A model generated the notes under the pieces. The model had not been told where the DNA came from, did not search any database, and saw only the letters and a program-made list of their open reading frames with translations. DNA of 41,967 nt from Macondimonas sp035325645 (GTDB lineage: Bacteria; Pseudomonadota; Gammaproteobacteria; UBA5335), in NCBI GenBank assembly GCA_035325645.1, contig DAOKZK010000017.1, positions 1 to 41,967 of the forward strand. Reading direction: 5' to 3'. Below, piece after piece: positions 34,644-41,967 of the stretch (position 1 is the stretch's first letter; each line of letters starts with the position of its first letter). A program made the translations under genes and the position numbers.

Positions 34644-35753
34644 TCAGAACACGATCACCGATCTGATGCTCTCGCCGGCGTGCATCAGTTCGAAGGCACG
34701 GTTGATGTCCTCGAGCGCAAAACGGTGGGTAATGTAGTCGTCGATGCGGATCTCGCCCTTCATATAGCGTTCGACATAACCCGGCAGTTGACTGCGACCC
34801 TTCACGCCGCCGAAGGCCGAGCCCTTCCACACCCGGCCGGTGACCAGCTGGAACGGGCGGGTGGCGATTTCCTCGCCCGCGCCGGCCACGCCGATGATGG
34901 TCGAGACGCCCCAGCCCTTGTGGCAGCACTCCAGCGCCTGGCGCATGACCTTTACGTTGCCGATGCATTCGAAGGAATAATCCACCCCGCCGTCGGTCAG
35001 GGCGATGATGACCTGCTGGATGGGCTCGGCATGTGCGCGCGGATCGATGCAGTCGGTCGCGCCCATCTGTCGCGCCATGGCGAATTTGGCCGGATTGGTG
35101 TCGATGCCCAGGATGCGCGAGGCGCCCGCCATGACCGCGCCTTGGATCACCGAGAGGCCGATGCCGCCCAGTCCGAATACGGCCACCGTGGCGCCGGGTT
35201 CCACCCTTGCGGTGTTGAGCACTGCGCCGATGCCCGTGGTGATGCCGCAGCCCAGCAGGCAGACCTTGTCCAGGGGTGCGGTGGGATCGATGCGTGCCAG
35301 CGAAATCTCCGGCAGCACGGTGTATTCGCTGAAGGTGGAGGTGCCCATGTAGTGGTGGATGGGGCGGCCGTTCAGGGAAAAGCGGCTGGTGCCGTCAGGC
35401 ATGACCCCGCGCCCCTGCGTTTCGCGCACTGCGCCGCACAGGTTCGTCTTGCCCGAGCGGCAGAATTTGCATTGTCCGCACTCGGCGGTATAGAGCGGAA
35501 TCACGTGATCGCCGGGCTTGACCGACCTCACCCCCGGACCGACTGATTCGACGACCCCGGCCCCTTCATGGCCGAGTATGGCCGGGAACAGCCCCTCCGG
35601 ATCGGCGCCCGAGAGCGTGAAGGCGTCGGTATGGCAGACGCCCGTGGCGACGATGCGCACGCGCACCTCGCCGTCCTTGGGATCGGCGACCTCCACTTCC
35701 TCGATCGTGAGCGGTTTTCCGGGTTCCCAGGCCACGGCGGCGCGTGATTTCAT
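34644..35753 (-). CDS. frmA: S-(hydroxymethyl)glutathione dehydrogenase (class III alcohol dehydrogenase)
   Basis: Zinc- and NAD-dependent enzyme that oxidises the formaldehyde-glutathione adduct, the main formaldehyde detoxification route. The 369-residue protein has the class III markers: catalytic zinc ligands in GVCHTDAFTLSGADPEGLFPAILGHEGAG, structural zinc cysteines in CGQCKFCRSGKTNLC, GVMPDGTSRFS, the Rossmann motif VAVFGLGGIGLSVIQGA, and YSFECIGNVKVMRQALE. Also called adhC. The usual S-formylglutathione hydrolase and FrmR genes are not next to it. Its ATG (35753) overlaps the TGA of the P-type ATPase gene, so it appears translationally coupled to an unrelated transporter. Confidence 0.96.
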   Translation of the reverse strand: MKSRAAVAWEPGKPLTIEEVEVADPKDGEVRVRIVATGVCHTDAFTLSGADPEGLFPAILGHEGAGVVESVGPGVRSVKPGDHVIPLYTAECGQCKFCRSGKTNLCGAVRETQGRGVMPDGTSRFSLNGRPIHHYMGTSTFSEYTVLPEISLARIDPTAPLDKVCLLGCGITTGIGAVLNTARVEPGATVAVFGLGGIGLSVIQGAVMAGASRILGIDTNPAKFAMARQMGATDCIDPRAHAEPIQQVIIALTDGGVDYSFECIGNVKVMRQALECCHKGWGVSTIIGVAGAGEEIATRPFQLVTGRVWKGSAFGGVKGRSQLPGYVERYMKGEIRIDDYITHRFALEDINRAFELMHAGESIRSVIVF

Positions 35754-38524
35754 GTTTGCGTTTCCTTGTGTTGAGCGTGTGGGATTGCGGAAAAGAGGCG
35801 CCCGACGATGCGTTTCTCGATTTCCAACAGGACGAACAGGGCCAGGCCGATTCCCATGGCGGCCGCGCCGTCCTGCCAGGCCAGGGGACGGGAATCGAAC
35901 AGCAGCTGCGCTTGCGGGGTGTAGGTAAAAGCCAGCTGCAACAGGATGATACTCGATACCCCGATCAGTGCAGCCCGGGTTGCTTTCAAGCCCTCCAGCG
36001 ATAGGGAGCCGGAGCTCAGGAAGCGGACATTGAACAGATAGAAGGCTTCCATGGCCACGATGGCATTGACCGCCAGGGTACGAGCGGTTTCAAGGTCCCG
36101 CCCCAGACCCAGGGCGATCTCGAAAGCCAGAAACGTTCCCGCTGCCATCAGCAGCGACACCAGGACAACCCGCCAGATCAGGTAGCCGGAGAGCAGCCCG
36201 CTTTGCGGATCACGCGGCGGACGCGCCATGACATCGGGCTCCGGCGGTTCGAAGGCCAGCACCAGTCCGAGACCGACCGCTGTGGTGGTGTTGATCCACA
36301 GGACCTGCAACGGAGAGAGGGGCAGGGTGAGGCCCAAGGCGATGGCCAGGATGAAAATCATCGATTCGCCGCCATTGGTTGGCAGCGTCCAGCCGATGAC
36401 CTTGCGCAGATTGTCGTAGACGGTGCGTCCTTCGCGGATGGCGGTCACGATGGTGGCGAAGTTGTCGTCGGCGAGAACCATTTCTGCGGCCTCCTTGGCC
36501 GCTTCGGTGCCTTTCCGGCCCATGGCGACGCCGACGTCGGCCCGCTTGAGCGCCGGCGCGTCGTTGATGCCGTCGCCCGTCATGGCGACGATCTCGCCAT
36601 TGGCCTGCAGCGCTTGCACCAGGCGCAGCTTGTGTTCCGGCGTGGTGCGCGCAAACACGGTGGTATGCCTTACCGCATCCCGCAGCGCCGCCTCGTCCAT
36701 CCCCTCCAGATCGCGGCCGGTCAAGGCTTGGTCGCCATCGGCCAGACCGAGCTGCCTGCCGATGGCCATGGCGGTGCCGACGTGATCGCCGGTGATCATC
36801 TTGACCCGTATCCCGGCCCGCTGACACTCCGCCACGGCGATGATGGCTTCCTGTCGGGGTGGGTCGTGCAGACCGATCAGGCCGATCAGGGTGAGGTGAT
36901 GGGTGGCCTCCTCGGGCGACAGATCGGTGTCCGGCAGATTCCTGACGGCCAGCGCCATGACCCGGTATCCGGCCCCGGCCAGCCGATCGATGTCCGCCGC
37001 CCAGCGATGCGTGGCCAAAGGGACCTCGCCCCCGCTCGTCCATTGATGGGTGCACATCTCCAGCAGGCGCTCGGGCGCGCCTTTGACGTACCCCCGATGG
37101 CGGCCGTCCGGTAAGCGGTGAACCGTCGCCATGAACTTGTGCACCGAATCGAACGGGATTTCCGAAATTCGGGGATGAGTTGCCCGCAAGGCCTGCGGAT
37201 CCAGGCCGGCCTTCAGGGCCAGCACGAGGAGCGCACCTTCCATGGGGTCTCCGCTCACTGTCCAGGCGCCGTCGCGCGCCCGCGCCTCGGCGTCGTTGCA
37301 GAGCACAGCCGCCTCTGCGAGCTGCAAAATGGCCTGCCGTTCGGTTTCCGGCACGAACCCGCCCTGGCGCAGGAACGTGCCTTGCGGTTCATACCCCTCG
37401 CCGGTGACTTCGATGGCGCCTTGAGCGGTCACGATCTGCGCCACCATCATTTCATTACGCGTCAGGGTGCCGGTCTTGTCCGAGCAGATGACGGTGACGG
37501 CCCCCAGGGTTTCCACCGCCGGCATGAGCCGCACGATCGCCTGGCGCGCGGCCATGCGCCGCACGCCCAGCGCGAGCGTGATCGACAGCACCGCCGGCAA
37601 TCCTTCGGGAATCGCAGCGACGGCCAGGCTGACCACCACCAGAAACGCCTCGTCCCAGCGCATGCCGCGCGCCAGGGCGCCCATGAACACCAGCGCCGAT
37701 ACGGCGAGAATCACTGCGGCCAACTGCCGCCCGAAGCGATCCATCTTTTTCAGCAGCGGCGTCTGGAGCGTTTGCACGTCCTGGAGCAGGGTGCTGATGC
37801 GGCCGATCTCGGTCCGGCTTCCGGTGGCGACGGCGACACCCAACCCTTGCCCGGCCACGACGAGCGTGCCCGAAAACGCCATGTCGAGCCGGTCGGCCAG
37901 GCCGGCGTCGAGCGGTACGGGCGTCGCTCGTTTGTCGATGGCGACCGACTCGCCGGTCAGCAGCGACTCGTCGATCCGCAACCGGCTGGCGCGCAGCAAT
38001 CGCAGATCGGCCGGCACACGGTCGCCCGCCTCCAGGAGCACCAGATCGCCGGGGACGACCATGGTGGCGTCGATCTGATGGCGAGTACCCTCGCGCAGCA
38101 CTGTGGTGCGGGGCGCGATCAGTGAGCGGATGGCCTCGATGGCCTGTTCGGCGCGGCCTTCCTGAATGAAGCCGATCAGCGCGTTGGCCAGCACGACGGC
38201 CAGAATGACGACGGTGTCGACCAGGTGATGCAGTGCCAGGGTGATGACTGCGCTGACCAGCAAGACGTGGATCAACAGATTGTTGAACTGGCGCATCAAG
38301 CGGCGCCATGCGGGGGTCGCGGCCGTACCCGGCAGGCGGTTGGGGCCCCATCGATCGAGGCGCCGGCGGACCTCATCCTCGGCGAGTCCGTCCGCCGGTG
38401 TATCGAGGGATGCCGTGACCGCCTCGCCGTCGAGGGCGTGCCAAGCGATTGTTTCCGATGTCTCCGGAGAGGCCGTTCGAACCGCTGCGCCGGCAAGTGT
38501 GTCGGGGCGGTGTGATCCTGGCAT
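35750..38524 (-). CDS. P-type cation-transporting ATPase (P2-like)
   Basis: A 924-residue membrane pump. After an N-terminal cation-ATPase domain (WHALDGEAVTASLDTP, GLAEDEVRRRLDRWGPN) come helices 1-2, the actuator loop with LLTGESVAIDK, helix 4 with AAIPEGLPAVLSI, and the phosphorylation motif CSDKTGTLTRNEM. KGAPERLLEMC in the nucleotide domain, the hinge TGDGINDAPALKRADVGVAMG, and six C-terminal helices complete it. Helix 6 reads LWINTTTAVGLGLVLAFEP, lacking the Asp of calcium pumps at the usual place, so the ion (Ca, H, Na/K or other) is uncertain. I choose the ATG at 38524, preceded by GGGAG seven bases upstream; the open frame extends 28 codons further. Confidence 0.92.
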   Translation of the reverse strand: MPGSHRPDTLAGAAVRTASPETSETIAWHALDGEAVTASLDTPADGLAEDEVRRRLDRWGPNRLPGTAATPAWRRLMRQFNNLLIHVLLVSAVITLALHHLVDTVVILAVVLANALIGFIQEGRAEQAIEAIRSLIAPRTTVLREGTRHQIDATMVVPGDLVLLEAGDRVPADLRLLRASRLRIDESLLTGESVAIDKRATPVPLDAGLADRLDMAFSGTLVVAGQGLGVAVATGSRTEIGRISTLLQDVQTLQTPLLKKMDRFGRQLAAVILAVSALVFMGALARGMRWDEAFLVVVSLAVAAIPEGLPAVLSITLALGVRRMAARQAIVRLMPAVETLGAVTVICSDKTGTLTRNEMMVAQIVTAQGAIEVTGEGYEPQGTFLRQGGFVPETERQAILQLAEAAVLCNDAEARARDGAWTVSGDPMEGALLVLALKAGLDPQALRATHPRISEIPFDSVHKFMATVHRLPDGRHRGYVKGAPERLLEMCTHQWTSGGEVPLATHRWAADIDRLAGAGYRVMALAVRNLPDTDLSPEEATHHLTLIGLIGLHDPPRQEAIIAVAECQRAGIRVKMITGDHVGTAMAIGRQLGLADGDQALTGRDLEGMDEAALRDAVRHTTVFARTTPEHKLRLVQALQANGEIVAMTGDGINDAPALKRADVGVAMGRKGTEAAKEAAEMVLADDNFATIVTAIREGRTVYDNLRKVIGWTLPTNGGESMIFILAIALGLTLPLSPLQVLWINTTTAVGLGLVLAFEPPEPDVMARPPRDPQSGLLSGYLIWRVVLVSLLMAAGTFLAFEIALGLGRDLETARTLAVNAIVAMEAFYLFNVRFLSSGSLSLEGLKATRAALIGVSSIILLQLAFTYTPQAQLLFDSRPLAWQDGAAAMGIGLALFVLLEIEKRIVGRLFSAIPHAQHKETQT

Positions 38525-38705
38525 CTCCTGTCTCCCGGCATGCATGGGGCTGAGTGGCTGGAAAGCGGCTCCGTTTGTCCCGGCCGGCGGTTCAGGCAAC
38601 CCGGTCAAACCGCTTTGCCTGCGCCTAGGCTAAAAGATGTTGCAGGTGGGCGCCATCGGCGGACGGGATGCGGACGACCGAGCAGCCCTGTGGATCACCG
38701 GGATC

Positions 38706-38733
38706 TTGACTCGCTCGACGCGGCGGCTATGAT
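38706..38733 (+). promoter_or_regulatory. Sigma-70 promoter of groES-groEL
   Basis: TTGACT (38706-38711) and TATGAT (38728-38733) with a 16-base spacer, both 5 of 6 to consensus. Start would be near 38740, inside the CIRCE operator, giving an 88-base leader. The remaining 38525-38705 stretch is the upstream region of the divergent ATPase gene with no other clear signal. Confidence 0.75.
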
Positions 38734-38759
38734 TGGCACTCGAATCTGGTGAGTGCTAA
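38733..38759. promoter_or_regulatory. CIRCE operator (HrcA binding site)
   Basis: TTGGCACTC (38733-38741), nine-base spacer, GAGTGCTAA (38751-38759). It matches the CIRCE consensus TTAGCACTC-N9-GAGTGCTAA with one difference (A to G in the left arm). It overlaps the -10 box and the predicted start, fitting repression of groESL by HrcA and relief upon heat shock. hrcA is not in the window. Confidence 0.92.
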
Positions 38760-38827
38760 CAATTTTGGTCGGCGCTCAGCACCCTCATACGCCATCCGGC
38801 GTTCAACCTGACGAGGAGATCCTCAAG

Positions 38828-39115
38828 ATGAGCATTCGTCCCCTGCATGATCGCGTGGTCGTCAAGCGCCTGGAAGAAGAGCGGACGTCCCCCGGCGGGA
38901 TCGTGATTCCGGACTCGGCCACCGAAAAACCCGCCAAGGGCGAGGTCGTGGCCGTCGGCACCGGCAAGCCGCTGGACAGCGGCGAAGTGCGCGCCCTGAC
39001 CGTGAAGGTCGGCGACAAGGTGCTGTTCGCCAAGTATTCGGGCACGGAAGTCAAGCTGGACGGCCAGGAACTGCTGGTGATGCGCGAAGACGACATCCTG
39101 GCGATCCTGAACTGA
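38828..39115 (+). CDS. groS: Co-chaperonin GroES
   Basis: A 95-residue lid of the GroEL folding chamber. It starts MSIRPLHDRVVVKRLEEE, has the mobile-loop segment with SPGGIVIPDSATEKPAKGEVVAVGTG, and ends DDILAILN. ATG at 38828 follows a GAGGAGATCC ribosome-binding site; the frame is open upstream to the CIRCE element but that part is leader. It lies 44 bases before groEL in one transcript under CIRCE control. Confidence 0.98.
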   Translation: MSIRPLHDRVVVKRLEEERTSPGGIVIPDSATEKPAKGEVVAVGTGKPLDSGEVRALTVKVGDKVLFAKYSGTEVKLDGQELLVMREDDILAILN

Positions 39116-39159
39116 ATCCTTGCGTTCGGTTGATATCAATTTTTGGAGGTTGATTCCCA

Positions 39160-40806
<1,647 letters not shown>

Positions 40807-40847
40807 TCGAGACCCCCTCGCTTCAGGAACCATCGGTTCCCACCCAG

Positions 40848-40875
40848 ACACCCCGCTTCGGCGGGGTGTTTTTTT
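40848..40875 (+). terminator. Terminator of the groESL operon
   Basis: ACACCCCGC, TTCG tetraloop, GCGGGGTGT, then a T run to 40875. Nine perfect pairs with an ultra-stable UUCG loop. It separates groESL from the small secreted protein genes downstream. Confidence 0.93.
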
Positions 40876-41014
40876 GCGTGGTGTCACACCATCGAGGGCA
40901 GGGAACCCGTCATGAATCGGTCATCCGTCGCCCATCGAACCGTCATTGCAGTCCGTCAGACTGAACTCCGCTTCCCATCCGGAGGCGCCTCTTCCCGTTA
41001 TCAAGGAGCATCCC

Positions 41015-41350
41015 ATGAAATTGAAACTTGCTTCCCTTGGCCTGTTGGCGCTTGCCCCCTTGGCGGCCCAGGCCGAACTGGTCGAAATGCAGGACGCCGA
41101 ACTGGCCGGCGTCGCGGGCCAGGGCTTCACGTTCGATTTCAATGCCACGTTCGATGAATCGATCTTCGGCCTCGACGTCTACAAGAACGTGTATGGCTAC
41201 AAGCTGAGCCCGACCGATTGGGAACTGGGCCAAGCAGGTGAAGTGTCCAACCCGGTGATGGGCGGACGGTACTTCTCTCGCTCGACCTACTTCGGCAACG
41301 ATAGTGGCGAAAAGTATGTGTACCGCTACCGGGCTTGGGGCCGTAACTGA
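41015..41350 (+). CDS. Small secreted protein, copy 1 of a tandem paralogous pair
   Basis: I do not recognise a characterised family. The 111-residue protein starts with a clear signal peptide (MKLKLASLGLLALAPLAAQA, cleavage after AQA, about residue 20). A motif VEMQDAELAGVAGQGFTF follows directly. A related Met-x-Asp-x-x-Leu-x-x-Val-x-Gly-Gln pattern begins some secreted or surface proteins of gammaproteobacteria. The mature part is rich in Tyr, Phe, Gly and Asp, with short strand-like segments, and ends YRYRAWGRN. Ribosome-binding site AAGGAG precedes the ATG. The signal region is almost identical to the next gene while the mature parts have diverged. Confidence 0.8.
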   Translation: MKLKLASLGLLALAPLAAQAELVEMQDAELAGVAGQGFTFDFNATFDESIFGLDVYKNVYGYKLSPTDWELGQAGEVSNPVMGGRYFSRSTYFGNDSGEKYVYRYRAWGRN

Positions 41351-41428
41351 GTTGTCTCCGGCGACCTGATCCGACGCTGGAAAAAGGTTCCCCGTTCAGT
41401 TTCCGGTCTGTTTGCGATCAGAGACACT

Positions 41429-41457
41429 TTGACGCTGAAGGTCTGCCAAATGATAAA
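41429..41457 (+). promoter_or_regulatory. Possible sigma-70 promoter of secreted paralog 2
   Basis: TTGACG (41429-41434) and GATAAA (41452-41457) with a 17-base spacer. The start would fall near 41464, so the mRNA would begin at the hairpin at 41460-41489. The -10 match is only 4 of 6. Confidence 0.4.
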
Positions 41458-41459
41458 GG

Positions 41460-41489
41460 GGGCGCCGCCGACGATATCGGCGGTTGCCC
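41460..41489 (+). other. GC-rich hairpin at the 5' end of the paralog 2 leader
   Basis: CCGCCGA (41465-41471) pairs with TCGGCGG (41477-41483) around CGATA, and GGGC (41460-41463) with GCCC (41486-41489). No T-tract follows, so it is not an intrinsic terminator. It lies 36 bases before the ATG at 41526. A stem at the mRNA 5' end is known to protect abundant messages such as ompA; that role is inference here. Confidence 0.6.
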
Positions 41490-41525
41490 TAAGATGCAGT
41501 CTTTGACCTCCGGAGTTAAATTGAA

Positions 41526-41876
41526 ATGAAACTGAAACTTGCTTCGCTCGGCCTTCTGGCCATGGCTCCGCTTGCTGCGCAGGCCGAGATGACGGAAATG
41601 CAGGACGCCGAAATGGCCACCGTCAGCGGCCAGGCCTTTTCCTGGTCGGGTAACGTTGATTTCACGGCCAACTGGACCGGTGTGGTGGCGGGCTATGCCA
41701 TCGACAAGGAAGTGTATGCGGGCGGCACCTCCGGCACCGACTGGGGAGTCGGTGGCAGCAAGGAAGTGACGAGCCTGTACTCGGGCCGGTGGTACAACAA
41801 GTCGGTCGCAGTCGGCAATGACGGCGGCACGAAGTCCATTCGTCCGTCCCTCTCCTGGGGCCGCAACATCGACTGA
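41526..41876 (+). CDS. Small secreted protein, copy 2 of a tandem paralogous pair
   Basis: A 116-residue paralog of the upstream protein. The first 20 residues (MKLKLASLGLLAMAPLAAQA) differ from copy 1 at a single position, and EMTEMQDAEMATVSGQAFSW keeps the post-signal motif. The mature part differs but shares spaced positions: a DWG/DWE-L/V-G turn, G-R-Y/W-F/Y-S/N-R/K-S, GND-x-G and the terminal WGRN. It is Gly-, Ser-, Trp- and Tyr-rich with predicted short strands and no cysteine. A GGAG lies about 11 bases before the ATG. It probably has its own promoter, since a 175-base gap with a hairpin separates the copies. Function unknown. Confidence 0.8.
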   Translation: MKLKLASLGLLAMAPLAAQAEMTEMQDAEMATVSGQAFSWSGNVDFTANWTGVVAGYAIDKEVYAGGTSGTDWGVGGSKEVTSLYSGRWYNKSVAVGNDGGTKSIRPSLSWGRNID

Positions 41877-41967
41877 GGCCGCTCGAATCGGCGCGCGCCA
41901 GTGCGTCGATCACTTAGGGAAAGTCTGAACAACTCCCGAACCCGTGTGATTTCGTGGTGATTTCGCG
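41877..41967. other. Right edge, no gene identified
   Basis: The last 91 bases hold no convincing open frame or terminator. A short stretch at 41919-41939 (GGGAAAGTCTGAACAACTCCC) looks somewhat like an insertion-sequence end, but the window stops too soon to test it. Confidence 0.4.

Noticed and set aside
41919..41939. Insertion-sequence inverted repeat at the right edge
   Set aside because: Resemblance is weak and the partner end and transposase would be outside the window.

Overview
This is a high-GC chromosomal window, most likely from a gammaproteobacterium. Evidence for this is the valS-holC-pepA block divergent from lptF-lptG, pcnB-folK, birA-coaX-SPOR, HrcA/CIRCE-type groESL, and many ATGA stop/start overlaps. 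The genus cannot be fixed from the sequence; a Chromatiales/Ectothiorhodospiraceae-like relative is only an inference. Core housekeeping operons alternate with small catabolic and nitrogen-scavenging modules, and one stretch (about 13.5-16.5 kb) is decayed.

Layout. 1-3.7 kb: an ethanolamine module on the minus strand (permease, then the two subunits of B12-dependent ethanolamine ammonia-lyase, no microcompartment genes) behind a clear sigma-54 promoter. 3.9-8.6 kb: valS, holC, pepA (minus). 8.8-11.4 kb: lptF, lptG (plus), then an RDD membrane protein (minus) whose start codon touches the CCA end of tRNA-Glu(CTC). 11.6-13.6 kb: pcnB and folK; folK runs into a wrecked IS5-family transposase. 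14.3-16.5 kb: a 3-ketosteroid-dehydrogenase-like flavoprotein, divergent from a broken Rieske oxygenase gene.

17-24.2 kb is the most interesting part, a nitrate/nitrogen-scavenging regulon. It holds nasT (ANTAR antiterminator), an outer-membrane porin, nasS (nitrate-responsive partner of NasT) and nrtABC (ABC nitrate transporter). Three sigma-54 -24/-12 promoters are visible, one each before nasT, the porin and nasS. The last two are each followed at once by a tandem-hexaloop ANTAR RNA whose second hairpin overlaps a strong intrinsic terminator. The picture is dual control: nitrogen limitation starts transcription (sigma-54), and nitrate, through NasS/NasT, permits readthrough. The porin therefore appears to belong to the nitrate regulon, and nasS sits behind an attenuator that its own partner controls. 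No nitrate reductase gene is in the window.

24.3-32.8 kb: a CsgG-like lipoprotein, a glycine-zipper lipoprotein, an M61 peptidase, plsY, birA, coaX, a SPOR-like protein, and a sulfotransferase-like gene coupled to a VTT/DedA-type membrane protein. 32.8-38.5 kb (minus): an alpha/beta-hydrolase-like protein, DUF2177 and DUF465 proteins, and a P-type cation ATPase translationally coupled to glutathione-dependent formaldehyde dehydrogenase. 38.7-40.9 kb: groES-groEL under a sigma-70 promoter with an overlapping CIRCE operator. 41.0-41.9 kb: two tandem paralogous small secreted proteins of unrecognised function, the second with a 5'-terminal mRNA hairpin.
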